64,000 nt of DNA from Ophioderma brevispina (GCA_023653785.1 JAMKCH010072081.1:1-64000), one strand, 5' to 3'; positions 21,286-31,873 are shown, counted from the first letter of the stretch. A program made the numbers and translations. The notes: generated by a model from the letters alone, not told the origin.

Positions 21286-21306
21286 AAATGAATAACAAAG
21301 GATCTC

Positions 21307-21380
21307 ATTTCAGTGGTCTTTTCTTTTATTAAAATTTTCAGTGTTCATTTCAGTTTTCAGTGGTCATTTCAGTGCTTTAG
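21307..21380 (+). repeat. TTTCAGTG repeats, right side of the LINE
   Basis: Five TTTCAGT(G) words within 75 bases, the same word as in the array at 17,425-17,600 and in the same orientation. Confidence 0.55.
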
Positions 21381-21407
21381 TTTCATAGTGTAATATGATG
21401 ATTTAGT

Positions 21408-21433
21408 ACTTTCTGTCGTGCACGACAGAAAGT
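21408..21433. repeat. 26-bp perfect palindrome
   Basis: ACTTTCTGTCGTG is followed directly by its exact complement, with no loop. It may be a protein-binding dyad or the tip of a foldback element. Confidence 0.85.
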
Positions 21434-21479
21434 CAAAGCACGGTGTTCTATGGGGACAATTACGATAGTCAGGCAAGTT

Positions 21480-21615
21480 CAAAGCAAGGTTTGCTGTTTT
21501 TCTTTTGTACCTGTTTGTCCAATAAACCTTCGGAACATTCTTCGTAGGTGGTCTACAATCGATCCTGTGCAATTTGAGAGAAATTTATTTCCTAAAAAAA
21601 TCTCCTGTCACTTTA
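21480..21615. repeat. Dispersed repeat shared with 55,290-55,425
   Basis: Blocks CCTGTTTGTCCAATAAACCT, AATTTGAGAGAAATTT and AAAAAATCTCCTGTCACTTTAA occur in the same order at 55,306-55,421. The class is unknown. Confidence 0.65.
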
Positions 21616-22101
21616 AACCTTGAATCCTCTGAATGTTGCAGTCTTTTGATGAGATCTATCATGCCAAATTGCAAAAATAGTAGGAAAAAATTATACCGGT
21701 GGCTGTATGACAACTAAGGTGGTCTGTTATTATCCCGATATCGTAACATGTAACGACTGTCGTGTCTCATCAGGATGATGTACTGACCGTGCGTCATGAC
21801 AACTACGGTGATCCCATATTACCACGACAATCACGTAAGTGAGGGGCAGTCGTAAAATTATTTATTGCGACTGTACTGTATATAGTCATATTTTGGTGTG
21901 AATCCGCTCCTGAAAACTTATTTTTTAAACTTGGTACTTTTGGAAATTAACATATTTTGAGAGTGTGAAGGTCTAACTTCACACAAGATGTAAGCATATC
22001 GTCATGTGAGGGCAACAAGGTCCTACGTGCAATAGCTGCCACGTGATACATCTGTGTGCTACCATGTATTAGTATAATTCAATTTATCTTAATTTCCTTA
22101 A

Positions 22102-22170
22102 GTCAATGGCTCTTGAAATGGTTCTTCAGGTGACCGTGTCAACTGATAAACCATTTCAAGAGCCACCGAC
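22102..22170. ncRNA. Candidate structured hairpin (pre-miRNA-like)
   Basis: A perfect 17-bp stem (TGGCTCTTGAAATGGTT at 22,107-22,123 against AACCATTTCAAGAGCCA at 22,149-22,165) is extended by 3 more pairs after two mismatches. It encloses a 25-base loop. Size and shape fit a short pre-miRNA, but a small MITE or chance inverted repeat is also possible. There is no evidence of expression. Confidence 0.35.
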
Positions 22171-22478
22171 CAAAGCCTTTGCATTCTAGTATGTTTGATG
22201 GGAATTTCTGACAAATGGCAGCTATTGTACTTACAACCTTGTGGCACTCGCACAACGATATAAACTGCCCATTTTTCAAAATTGCACTTTTGATAGGTTA
22301 GTTAACTGCTCATTTTGCAATAATGGGTCGCGGATTAATGCTCTAATGCCTGATGCAAAGGGCACATTCTTTTTGTCATGTGTCACCACCATTTTGTGTG
22401 AATGAATAGATTGGTAAATTAAATTAAAATTAAGAGTTTCAAGATTTCACCTCCCCCCAAAAAAAAAGTGATTTCACA

Positions 22479-22772
22479 ATGATTTTTTTTTTCTGTAAAA
22501 AACATGCAAAAGGGGTGTTTGTCATTTCAACTCCTATTATATGCACAATGGGACCGGGAGAAGACATCTCCCATTGTTCACGATGCCACAAGCAATATCC
22601 AAGTGGCATTCTCTTGACATGTATTTTTAATCCTTCTAATAACAGATACATTACTTTCTCATTTATTCACAGAGGGAAAAATCCTGCCGATCCCCCTTCA
22701 GTTGTCATAGCCAGACAACAGGAAACAATGCTAATTAGTGGTTGGATTCAAGAAGCTCGCTCAAAGACATGA
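22479..22772 (+). other. Unrecognised 97-codon open frame
   Basis: The frame begins with an ATG in T-rich sequence (MIFFFCKKH) and includes SHCSRCHKQYPSGILLTC, a CxxC pair that could be half a zinc ribbon. It ends normally at a TGA. There is no clear splice site, promoter or relative in the window. It may be an exon or chance; I do not assign a function. Confidence 0.2.
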
Positions 22773-22883
22773 GGACAGCTAAACCTATCAACCCTGGCAG
22801 ATTCTGTGTAGGTTAAAGTGGGGTTGGTACAATTTGTGACCCACTTCTCATACCCTTCTGAATTTGGCAGCCTTTACGGATTA

Positions 22884-22915
22884 AATTAAAGTGCATGTGA
22901 TACTGCACTTTAATT
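22884..22915. repeat. 12-bp perfect hairpin
   Basis: AATTAAAGTGCA and TGCACTTTAATT enclose an 8-base loop. CTTTAC and GTAAAG just outside can pair as well, with a small bulge. Confidence 0.7.
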
Positions 22916-23284
22916 GTAAAGACTGCTATTTATCAATTATTCTACTCAGCTGATATCTTTTGAGCAATAAATATAACCTTGTTCTCTAACAAGGTACCCT
23001 TTTGTATCAGTTGTAAAAGGAACAATTTCTGCTTGTACTTGACATTGAAATGAGATGGGAAAGAAATTTATTTTTATAGATAAATATTGATAACCAGGTA
23101 TGTACATGATTTTTGTAAAGGACGATACAGTGAATCTACAAGGTGGTATGTGAGAGTTAAAAAGAGGGCAGGGAATGATTTAAGTCTTTCATGTTTTAGT
23201 CCAAAGAAAATTGTGATGCAGATAATCTACCAGGGTTTGAGTAAACAAATTCCTGCTTTGGTAGGCTTTTAAGTTGAATTTCTA

Positions 23285-23471
23285 TACCAGGATCTAAGGA
23301 TCTCAAGTGTGTGTGTGCATGCATGCATGTGTGTGCATGCATGCAATATGTGTGTGTGTGTGTGTGCACGTGCATACATGTGTGTGCGTGCATACATGTG
23401 TGTGCATGCATGCATTCGTGTGTGTGCACGTGTTCATGTGTGTGTGCACGTGTTCATGTGTGTGTGCTCAT
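23285..23471. repeat. TG/CA-rich microsatellite (TGTGTGCATGCA type)
   Basis: Alternating purine-pyrimidine sequence built of TG, CATGCA and CACGTG words. Such tracts can form Z-DNA. The overlapping Cys/His-rich frames on both strands are artefacts. Confidence 0.95.
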
Positions 23472-24615
23472 TGTTACGGTCACCTTGACCAAGGCCAAAA
23501 CCACTTCAAAACCACTTCAAAACTACGGATTCAAACTCCTGAATAACTAGATAAAACTGCGACTGCGATTACCTATTTTCAACAAGGTATTTATTTTTAA
23601 TTGTGTGTCTAAATCAATCTCAATCAAACATCAATTAGGTATCAATAATCAAAGATTAATCTCTAATAAAGTTGTTAATTAATGAACTACTAACTTACAA
23701 CCTGGTGTGTGCCGCGACGCGGGCTGCAGCAAGATTACTATACAGATGTAGAACTTGCAAAGAGTCCTGGCGATTATTCCAGCGCAAAAACTGCAATTTC
23801 CAATAGTGGGACGTGTCCACGGACGACTTGTCCTTATACTGAAGAAAACCAGCTCCTAATGACTCCCGAAGCTCGGAGGTTGACTAAATATAAAGTCCAA
23901 AAGTGCTGTAGCTTGTTTATCTTGGATAACTCAGAGGCCACGGAATACAAAACCAAGACGGCTACACAGTTGGACAAAACTGCTGGAGCTGAGACTACTA
24001 TGACAATGTCCACTATATGGAAAACTTGTACTGGACTGTGATTACTGTCACGTCAACTATACTTGGAAACACTGCTAATTACTTGGAGCACGATGTTGTA
24101 ATACTCTGCTAATAACTTGGAGCAAGATTGTAAGAAACTCTGCTAATCTTCTCTCACCAGGGCTTTATATATCCTCTCAACAACTCCAGAAGGATCTAGC
24201 CCTCTCTATATGAGTCATGTGCTAAATATAGTCCATTCCATCATAAATCTGGAAATGCCTCTACCATTCCACATGTACTGTATAATTTGGATCTCAATAG
24301 CAGCACTCCACTGCTGTGTAATTATACAGCAGTGCGCCACCTATGGTCAGACTCCTATTACCATGGGTTGATCTCCTAGACTCCAGAACTTTCTAATGAC
24401 ATCACTAAGGTTCTAGACGCTTCTCCGGGTTTCTGTTTTCTTCTGAGATCTTCTGTTTCAGTCTATTTGCTTCACACACACCAGTATGCACATTAACCAG
24501 GTATATTTTATATTATATTCTTAGACTAAGTTATAATATTTTTTATGTGCTAATTTATGACTTAATCTTGCTCAAAGTGAAATAAATCATTGCTAATTCT
24601 TGGGGCTGTACAACA
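23472..24615 (+). mobile_element. Solo-LTR-like unit inserted in the TG microsatellite
   Basis: A 1.14-kb unit begins TGTTACGG and ends GTACAACA, as LTRs do (TG...CA). It carries a TATA-like TTTATATAT at 24,164-24,172 and an AATAAA at 24,581-24,586 close to its end. TG microsatellite lies on both sides (23,285-23,471 and 24,616-24,668), as if the unit had landed inside one tract. A 110-codon frame at 23,709-24,041 is not recognised. No exact target duplication can be fixed in the repetitive flank, and a partner LTR or pol region is absent. Confidence 0.45.
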
Positions 24616-24628
24616 TGTTCATGTTCAT

Positions 24629-24665
<37 letters not shown>

Positions 24666-24700
24666 AGTGTAAGGGAGAGAGAGAGAGGAAGAGGAAGAGG
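24616..24700. repeat. TG microsatellite followed by GA-rich tract
   Basis: (TG)n from about 24,633 to 24,665, then GAGAGAGAGAGGAAGAGG. It is probably the continuation of the tract interrupted by the LTR-like unit. Confidence 0.9.
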
Positions 24701-25234
24701 GGCAGGTGTTGTACACCTGAGCTTCTGTGTTAATTTCCTGGTAGGATATCTGTCCATATTTTCTTTTGCTATTTACAAAGCTAATGTGTAATAATATAAT
24801 GATGATAATGTCATGCTAGTCTGTTAAAAATATGAATAGGTTGTATAAAAGGCATGTTAAATTTCTACAGCGAGTCACGACTATAACTCTTATACAAATA
24901 TGGAATGTGTGATGAGCATGTCAAAAGCTTCATAAAACCATTGAGTAATACATCATACTTAAGGCAAACTGAAGGGGTTATAGTGCTTTCATCTTCCTCG
25001 AGTCAGTGACGTCAGTGTGTAATGCATTAGTCGCAGCATAAAATCGCGAGCGTTGATTCAAAGCGCCGACGTACGTACGCGCGCGTACAAAGGCGATGCA
25101 GAAATATACACGCAAAACAACTGCCTGAACGCGTTGATATCACTGACTCAAGGAAGATAGATGGAGTATAGTAGATTTCATAAACTGTGCTACAAAACAC
25201 AAGGTGGGTATGTGTATGGCACAGAAGTGTAGCA
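24701..25234. other. No gene recognised
   Basis: Anonymous sequence. A short self-complementary GTACGTACGCGCGCGTAC run lies at 25,070-25,087. The frame at 25,027-25,419 (-) has no domain. Confidence 0.4.
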
Positions 25235-25244
25235 TTTTCAGATT

Positions 25245-25932
25245 TTGATTTTGATTGGTTTGGGCCAACTATCATATCATGGTCGTGTCTTGGACCTGAT
25301 TGTTGCGGGAGAGGCTGAGTCGGTTTTGTCCGGTGTTTGTGTTGAGCCCGGCCTTTCTGGTCATGGTGCGGTGAAGTGTGGTCTGATCTTGGGGGAGCCA
25401 CCTCTTGGACGGAGGGCATTTATTTATTTTGCGCTGCCTCAGAGCAATTGATTGTCATATATTTGGCCGAGATATCATTCAGTCTCTTTCAGAAATAGAC
25501 TTTGCTAATGATAATGTTGATGCCTGTGTAGCTGAGTGTGATCGATTGTTGAGTGGCCTTCTGGCTAAGTGTGCCCCTGCAAAGACACGGCGTGTTATCA
25601 TTCGACCAAATACCCCTTGGTTTAGTGAAGATATCCGTGTTGCTGAGAGTAAAAGAGGGGGTCTTGGGCACAGATGGCGAAAATCAAAACTTGAGATGGG
25701 TCGTCAACTATGTCGTGAGCAACGTCGGGTTGTTGAACATATGATCGGGGATGCCGGGGTTGGCTATTGCTCGGCATCTGTTGACGAATGCTCTGGCAAT
25801 CGAGAGAGTCTTTGCCGTGTCGTCAATAATTTGTTGCGCACGGGAGCAGGGGGCCCGTTCTGCCGGGTTGCTCTTCTGGTCAGATTCTCGCTGGTGGGTT
25901 TTCTGATTGTTTTGTCGGGAGGGTTGATTTGA
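25245..25932 (+). pseudogene. L2-type ORF2, endonuclease end and linker
   Basis: QLSYHGRVLDLIVAGEAESV with LSGHGAVKCGL (the last His box of the AP endonuclease; the usual Ser-Asp-His is Ser-Gly-His here, so the catalytic Asp is lost) is followed in another frame (25,405-25,932) by the connecting region with TPWFSEDIRVAESKR and CSGNRESLCRVVNNLLRTG. These motifs precede RT in L2/CR1 elements. Two frame changes are needed, one near 25,430 and one in a G-run near 25,855. Confidence 0.75.
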
Positions 25933-27625
25933 TTCGTAGCAGTTTTGCTGGCCATGGTGGGTTGCCAATTGGAGATCCCTCCTCTGTTCATTTAACCCGT
26001 ATTGCTGAGTTTGAGCCTGCCACGAGTGAGGAGGTCCAAAGGATTCTTATCAGTGTGCCATCTGGGTCTTGTGGTTTGGGTCCTTTGCCAGCATGGCTGG
26101 TAGGGGAATGTGCTCATGATGTGGTCCCATTCATCACGGGTGTCATTGGTAAGTCTCTTGTCTCGGGAGTTTTTCCGGGGGGTCTCGGGCTTGCACATGT
26201 TCGTCCTCTCCTGGGGAGGCCTGGTCTCGATGGGGAGGGGTTGGAGAGTTGCAGACCTGTTGCAGGCTTGGGTTTCCTTGGGGGACTCATTGGGCGTGTC
26301 GTCTCCCCTCGCTTGTGGTCTGTCATCGCTCGGCGCAAGTTGCAAGATCCTCTTCGGTCTGCATGCGGGGCCGGCCATGGTGTTGAGACCGCCCTGGTGC
26401 GGATTCAGGGTGATATTTTGCGGGGCATGGACGATGGCAGGGTGTCCGCACTGGTCTTGCTCGGTCTCGGTGCTGCCTTAGATGCCGTTGATCATGAAGT
26501 TTTATTGCACGGACTTGGGCATGGCATCGGTGTTGGTGGGGCAGCACTGAGATGGTGTGATTCCTATCTATATAGTAGAACTCGGTGTGTCCGTGTGGGT
26601 GAGTCGTATTCTGACACTGTTGGTCTGGACTGCTCTGTGCCACAGGGGTCGGTGTTGGGCCCCCGGTGGTTTGTTGTGTACACCTCACCTGTCCGGGATG
26701 TGGTTCGGAAACAGGGGCTTCGGTATCACGTCTATGCTGATGACACCCAGATGTGTGCCACTTTTGGTCCACAGCGGGAGGAAGCCAGGGATTGTATTTT
26801 GCGGATGGGGGCGTGCGTTGAGGGGATCCGTCTTTGAATGACGGACGATTGCCTGAAGCTTGATGCCGATGGGGCTGAATTTATTCTTGTTGGTTCGGGA
26901 CGTGTGCTCAGCGGGGTTGGTGTTTTTCACGTGACTGTTGGTGACTCAGCCGTTGCCCCCGTCGGGCAGGTGTGCGGTCTTGGTGTTGTTGTGGACGGTT
27001 CGGTGACCCTTGCTCCTCAGGTGTCAGCCATTACCAAATCCGCTTTTCTTCATCTCAGGGGCCTGGGCGGAGTCAGGGGATGCCTTGGTCCTGAAGCAGC
27101 TGAACAATTGGTCCATGCATTTGTTTCATCACGTTTGGACATGGGTGGTACTCTCCTTTGTGGACTGCCTGGCAGGCGAATTCATCGTCTGCAGCTTGGA
27201 CAAGGCGTGGCTGCCCGAGTCATCACTCGTGCAAAGCCGTCTATGCATGTCTCTCCAATTCTGTCTGACTTGCACTGGCTGCCAGTCAGTTTTGGAGTTC
27301 AATGCAGACTGGTGCTTCTTACATACCGTGCTCTGGGTGGACTCGCTCCGTCATGTATCACCGAACTTCAATTTTGCAACCCTTCGCGCTCGGGTCTCCG
27401 TTCTGCGGCAGGGGGACTGTTGGTTGGGCCCAGGTCATCCTGGTCATGGGGGGGGGGTCGTGCTTTCTCAGTGGCTGCCCCTAGGCTGTGGAGCACGCTT
27501 CCTTACCATATTCGTACATCATCCTCAGTTGAGTCTTTTGGGTCTCAGCTCGAAACCCGTTTTGTTCACATTGCTGTGGACGGAATCAGGTTTGGAACTT
27601 GTTTTGTGATGTGTCATGTTTTTGC
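25855..27625 (+). pseudogene. L2-type reverse transcriptase and C-terminal domain
   Basis: From about 25,858 (LPGCSSGQILAGGFSDCFVG) one frame runs through RT: VRPLLGRPGLDGEGLESCRP, VSALVLLGLGAALDAVDHEV (first catalytic Asp region; usual LDLSAAFDTVDH, with Phe-Asp changed to Leu-Asp), CSVPQGSVLGPRWF and YHVYADDTQM (the YADD catalytic box intact). A TGA at 26,835-26,837 stands where Trp is usual. The frame then continues to 27,600 with TDDCLKLDADGAEFILVG, SSRLDMGGTLLCGLP, ITRAKPSMHVSPILSDLHWL and FSVAAPRLWSTLPYHIR, the standard L2 C-terminal blocks. With one stop and one upstream frameshift it cannot make a full protein. Confidence 0.9.
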
Positions 27626-27752
27626 GTGGCTTTGCTTTGTTTACTCTGTATATTCCTCTGTAATGTTTCTACTGGTTGCTCAATCTGCGCCAAGAGCGCT
27701 TTCTAGCGGATTTGTTGCGCATTATAAATGTTCATTATTATTATTATTATTA

Positions 27753-29425
27753 AAAATTTTTGACAAATATGAGACCCAGAAACACCAAAATGGTCTGGAT
27801 TTTGAAACCATTTCTGCTCAAAATAAAGCTAAGTTAAGCTAAATTTTGGGAAATATTGTTAAATTGTGTTACAAAACAATGAGGAATTAGCACTTTTAAA
27901 AATTTTAAGATTGTTGGAAAAGCACCCCTTCTATATACCAATTTGGATATTTTTTTACCTTTAGCTAAACTAGAAAGCCTGAAAATGCTACCTTTTTGTG
28001 CTGCACATCCCCGATTTCTTTCATGTACAACACTTAGCATGTGTATAATTTTTTTATGGCAAATTATACTTAGAAGAGACTTTAAATTTTGTTTTAAAGT
28101 TGGTTTTTAGTAAGATTATATTATATTTTATACTCTAAATATATCTCCAAAGTCTCTTTGCAAAATTCGACATTTTGATTTCTGCTCCTGATTTTGTGGA
28201 TAAGACGCAGATAAGACAGTGTGTGAAAATCGTTTCATGTGAGGAGAAAATCTCGAACTGTAGATACGACGAAGATAAGAAGATTACACAGCTGAAAATT
28301 TGAAAGTCTTATTTATTATGACAAAATCTGAATAAAACAAAATATCAACAGCGACATAGTGTTGACAAGTGATTTTGATCCATTTATTCCCCTGTGTACA
28401 TTTTATGAAAAATGTCATTGCGGGCAAATTGCGGATTAGCAGCGATACTGCAAGAGAATCGAAAAATGTGGAAATGCATTTTTTTAACTTATAAATCAGA
28501 GATAAGCATGTACAATTCCATATAACTGCTTTAATAACTGCTAGAAAACAAACCACCAAGTAGTGAAAAATTGAAAGTATTTGAGGAAATTAGTCATACC
28601 CGTCTCCCGTAAATAGACATACAGCGACGGCGTCTCAAAATCTACACTAAACAGCTGATTGTGGTTTACACCAGTACAGAATAAACAAAGATCAATAATG
28701 TTTGTGTTTGAGGTCAAACTGTATCGATCACGGTGCACAATATCATGCTTAAAATCTGGGATATTCACCGGAAATGGCTTTTTTGATCTCAAGTCAGAAT
28801 TTTGATACGCACATATAGAAATTACAGAATCAGATAAAAACTACTGCCTTGTCTTTAATACACGGATTGCAAGCCAACCACATGCAGGTTATGTTCGCAT
28901 ATCCATGCCGGTAACAAAAATACAAAAAATATAAATTTTGATGATTTTGTCGATGTTTCGGATTAGCAAATCGCTGCTAATCCCTTTAAATCATTTGTGA
29001 AAATTGTGTTGCCAAATGTTGCTTAAAAGACAATTTGCATGGGTCAAACAGCTGTGATTATGACTGGAATTGAATTAAAGGTGCTTGTTCTGATTTACAT
29101 CTATTGGGTTCTCTACTTGATATGAGAGCCTGGCACTTGCACACACCCCCTCACCAAGTATCGTGGGATACAAGCTTGCAATTTTGATGGTAGAAGCAAT
29201 AATGTATATTGCGAGGCCTTATTCATTAAAATTGATGGTACTATTGATTGATGGTACTAATTAAAAAAGAGACCGTCTTTGTCTCTATCTTGGAATGAAA
29301 TGGATTTGAATATAAAATGAGAAAAATACAGCTTTTTTTCATGTGATATCACAATCGATAACAACTTCCGGGTAGTTAGGTGTCGCCAAAGGAAACCATC
29401 GGAACACTCACTTTCATGATGGAGC
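27753..29425. other. No gene recognised
   Basis: A+T-rich. The frames at 27,834-28,040, 28,284-28,559 and 28,541-28,792 (all -) have no signatures. GATTAGCA and GATAAGA words recur (28,200-28,290; 28,430; 28,960), suggesting old repeats. Confidence 0.4.
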
Positions 29426-29790
29426 AGTGCCGTAAACCAGCATGGTGAGGGGGGGTGGGGGGCAGTGGGGAAGACTGGTGGACCGGACAAGTACAATGGG
29501 GAACGAGACGCTAGAAATAGGGATGAGAAGGGGGGAGAAGGGAGAAGAAGAGGGAGAAGGAGAAGGAAAATGGAAGGAGAAAGGAAGCAATGGGTCCTTC
29601 TCCGTACCCCTCCCTCCTCCCCGTGCCTTCGCCGGTCCCGCGCTCCCCTGTTGGGTTCCCTTGCCCCTCATAATTTTGAACCGCACTGTACCAAATAATT
29701 GGTCTACCCTTCTCGCTCCATCGAGCCGACACAATTCGCAACCTTTTTGAGATCTGCCCCCCAGAGGCTCATGTCTGGTTACGCGCCTTA
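29426..29790. mobile_element. MITE-like element with CGTAACCAG-type ends
   Basis: The left end CAGTGCCGTAAACCAG (29,426-29,441) is answered by CTGGTTACGCGCC (29,774-29,786). Inside is a G/A-rich then C/T-rich body (29,445-29,600 against 29,600-29,670), the layout seen in the element at 61,658-61,774. There is no transposase. Frames on both strands within it follow from purine bias. Confidence 0.45.
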
Positions 29791-30375
29791 GTGAAATAAG
29801 GTTTAATTTTTATTTCTGAGTAACGTACTTATGATCCATGAATTTGGGTGTATGTACAATTTACCACTGTCCAGCATTAAATATTATTTGCCGGCAACCT
29901 CACATATACTGACCTATTTGCAATGGCTGCCTCGATGTTTTTTGGAAAATTTTTATCACATGGTATTATACCATATTCTTATTTTATATTTATTTTGCTG
30001 CTTTTGTTCAGGACTACACATGGACATTTTGCGGTATTGTTTTGCAATAGCACCCAAATTAAAATTTACAGTGGTACTGATCAACAAATCGATATAATAA
30101 AAAGTCCCCAAAAGGCAGCCATTGCAAATGTGTCTATTACTTTTGAAATGAACACATGTGGTGTGTAGTTTTATGACTAACTTGTTTCAAATTCTAACCC
30201 GGCAACGCCTGTTTGAAATCAACTTTTACTATGACAAATGAAATTAAAACCAATAATGTTAACAGTGACACAATTTTGACACTTTATTTGTATTTGTAAT
30301 TCCTCGAGCACTCCTGTGTAAATTTACCAAAAATTTTGTTACAGGCAAACTGATTTTCTCAAAAAATATTTTATA
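29791..30375. other. No gene recognised
   Basis: The two frames at 29,831-30,168 overlap each other and are hydrophobic because of A+T richness. No motif was seen. Confidence 0.4.
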
Positions 30376-30656
30376 GGCTGGTATTCTGCAAGGAGTCTAA
30401 CTTTAGACCTGGGTTTAAACCAGGGTGTAAGTCCTACATGATTGGACCTTTTTCCCTTCAAAATACTATGAAGTCAAATCGAGGTGAGAAAATTCCTCAT
30501 GGATGGCCTTTCCTGCCTCCATGAGGAATTTTCTCACCCGTTACAGTTAACTTTCACTTTCACAGCTTTTGGAAAGGAAAAAAGGTCCACTCATTGGTAG
30601 GACTAACCCCGGTTTTAACCCAGGTCTAAATTAGACTCCTTTTTCAGATACATGCC
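30376..30656. mobile_element. Palindromic MITE, ~280 bp
   Basis: Inverted arms of about 80 bases: left GGCTGGTATTCTGCAAGGAG then GACCTGGGTTTAAACCAGGG and AGTCCTACATGATTGGACC; right reads the complement of each, ending near CATGCC. Inner arms GAGAAAATTCCTCATGGATG and CATGAGGAATTTTCTC also pair. Relatives or fragments are at 30,700-30,830, 32,840-33,010, 34,260-34,440 and 35,112-35,200. Confidence 0.8.
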
Positions 30657-30699
30657 AAACTACACTGATGTTGTGCAAGCCCAACTGGTATCTCAAAAT

Positions 30700-30835
30700 G
30701 GGGGGGCCACTTTAACCTGGGTTTTACCAGGGTTGTTCATTTTACTATTGAGCCTTTATTCTTTCATCATACCCTGCAAGTGTGATGTAAAAGGTGAGAA
30801 AATTCCTCTTGGGTGGACTGTTTCAGACTAACCGT
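30700..30835. mobile_element. Fragment of the 30.4-kb MITE family
   Basis: CTGGGTTTTACCAGGG, then a 60-base middle and GGTGAGAAAATTCCTCTTGGG, correspond to the left half of the neighbouring MITE. The right half is absent. Confidence 0.55.
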
Positions 30836-31130
30836 AGCTTGGAAACCCTTTCCCATTATGCACAGGGGCCATCAGAACTGAGAGCTGTTAATGCATGGAA
30901 CCGGCCATAGAAATGTGTTAAAAGGGGCATTTCTGATCCACAACCTTTGTTCCCTCTACCCTTACTTACTTTACAAAAGTTGAGATTTTTATAATGATCT
31001 GAACCATTAGCCAATTAGTAATCTATGTGTACCTAATCTTACGTGGCAATTTGGATCATATCTGTTAAGAAATTCGCAATTTTGGTATTTTCCCTCTGTG
31101 TCGTAAATGGACAGAATTACAAGCACAGTG

Positions 31131-31157
31131 CCTATTCGTTCGTTTCGTTCGTTCGTG
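31131..31157. repeat. TTCG microsatellite
   Basis: Short run of TTCG units with one extra T. Confidence 0.8.
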
Positions 31158-31395
31158 CAAGTCCAAAATCACAACAGTGGAATATCCGTCCTTTAACCAG
31201 CTGATAGTTTCATCATCCAGTGTTATCATCCGGAATTCCTTCTCTCTTGGGGACTTGTAGACGTCACAATCATCTATGATGTGGCCAATGTTTTGTGGCT
31301 CTCCACAATTTGAGTTTGGTGAAGGTCTATTTCCGATCTTGTTGGAATGAAGTTCTTTGTACGACCAACGCCAGATCTGAGTCTGTTGGGCTTGC
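31150..31395 (-). pseudogene. LINE C-terminal zinc-knuckle fragment
   Basis: One minus-strand frame reads IWRWSYKELHSNKIGNRPSP, then NCGEPQNIGHIIDDC, then LDDETISWLKDGYSTVVILD. The C-x4-5-Q-x3-H-I-x4-C arrangement followed by a WL-x-L helix is what I know from the C-termini of several LINE reverse transcriptases, often annotated as RNase H-like RT ends. The leading Cys-x-Cys is reduced to one Cys. Only the terminal 80 residues are present and no tail was found, so it is an internal fragment. Confidence 0.5.
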
Positions 31396-31873
31396 TAGCT
31401 GGGCTGTCCACAAACTGCTTTGTAAGTTTCAAAGTAAGGATGACCATTGCTCATACCATCTGTCATTGATCCCGGATGATCGATATGGATACTGTTACTG
31501 CAGTGTCATGGCTTGGGTAGCAAAGTGATTCCTAGTGGCCTATGAGTATTCTGTGGGGCAAAAGCAATTGCTCATAACAACACCCAACCGCAAGATTGGG
31601 ATTGAACTCAAACTTTGTGATAAGCTTTTCTGAAAGGATACAAGTGAAAAATGGAATAAGAGTAGAAGGTCTGCGGGAATCACGAAATGCACTTTAAAAA
31701 CAAAATGATGTACCCTGTGCTACGTAATCGAGTGCTAACAAATGTAATGCTTATATCATATATAACAAAAGCTACAAGTCCTTAATAAAAGGCATCAAAT
31801 TCTTTATACCTTAGCTCTTGACTGCTTCAAGCAGTATGATGAAAACATGGAAAGGATATGAATATCACCACAT
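31396..31873. other. No gene recognised
   Basis: Flanks the LINE fragment. There is no repeat terminus and no coding signal. Confidence 0.35.

Larger units (their letters stand above)
17598..21300 (-). mobile_element. APE-type non-LTR retrotransposon (LINE), rearranged
   Basis: On the minus strand, in order: the end of an ORF1 with a CCHC-like zinc knuckle (21,285-21,127), an AP-endonuclease domain (21,128-19,990) and a partial reverse transcriptase (18,747-17,873). An A+T-rich 3' region ending in TGTTCAAATAAATAAACTGC near 17,600 follows. The RT stops shortly after the first catalytic Asp region, so its palm (including the FADD/YADD box), thumb and C-terminus are deleted. A 0.9-kb segment is duplicated around 19,542-19,747. 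A shared one-base frameshift after VAVA in both copies shows the element was dead before the duplication. The CCHC ORF1 plus APE plan fits the CR1/Jockey/I groups; the clade is not resolved. Confidence 0.8.
25235..27752 (+). mobile_element. L2-type LINE, 5'-truncated, near-complete ORF2
   Basis: The element starts within the C-terminus of the endonuclease (YHGRVLDLIVAGE, near 25,273-25,315) and continues through RT and C-terminal region. It ends with GCATTATAAATG and an (ATT)n tail at 27,733-27,751. The hairpin-like AAGAGCGCTTTCTAGCG just before the tail and the ATT repeat are typical of L2-type 3' ends. It is notably G+C-richer than its surroundings. Only a few disabling changes are visible (a frameshift near 25,855 and a TGA at 26,835), so it is younger than the other LINE here. 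The 5' truncation is the usual result of incomplete reverse transcription. Confidence 0.85.

Noticed and set aside
23196..23550. Cys/Met/His-rich frames resembling metallothionein-like proteins
   Set aside because: Pure translation of a TG/CATGCA microsatellite in several frames and both strands.
24400..24470. Heat-shock-element-like TTCTAGACGCTTC with TTC runs
   Set aside because: Only one near-match in a TTCTG-rich stretch, with no gene start downstream; probably part of the LTR-like unit.
25068..25088. Self-complementary GTACGTACGCGCGCGTAC
   Set aside because: Short alternating sequence without neighbouring structure; likely chance.
25489..26930. Minus-strand frames of 60-149 codons opposite the L2 LINE
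   Set aside because: Shadows of the G+C-rich RT coding sequence on the plus strand, which carries the clear motifs.
29414..29750. Four frames around 29.5 kb with Gly/Glu- or Pro/Ser-rich readings
   Set aside because: Generated by a purine-rich then pyrimidine-rich body of a MITE-like element.
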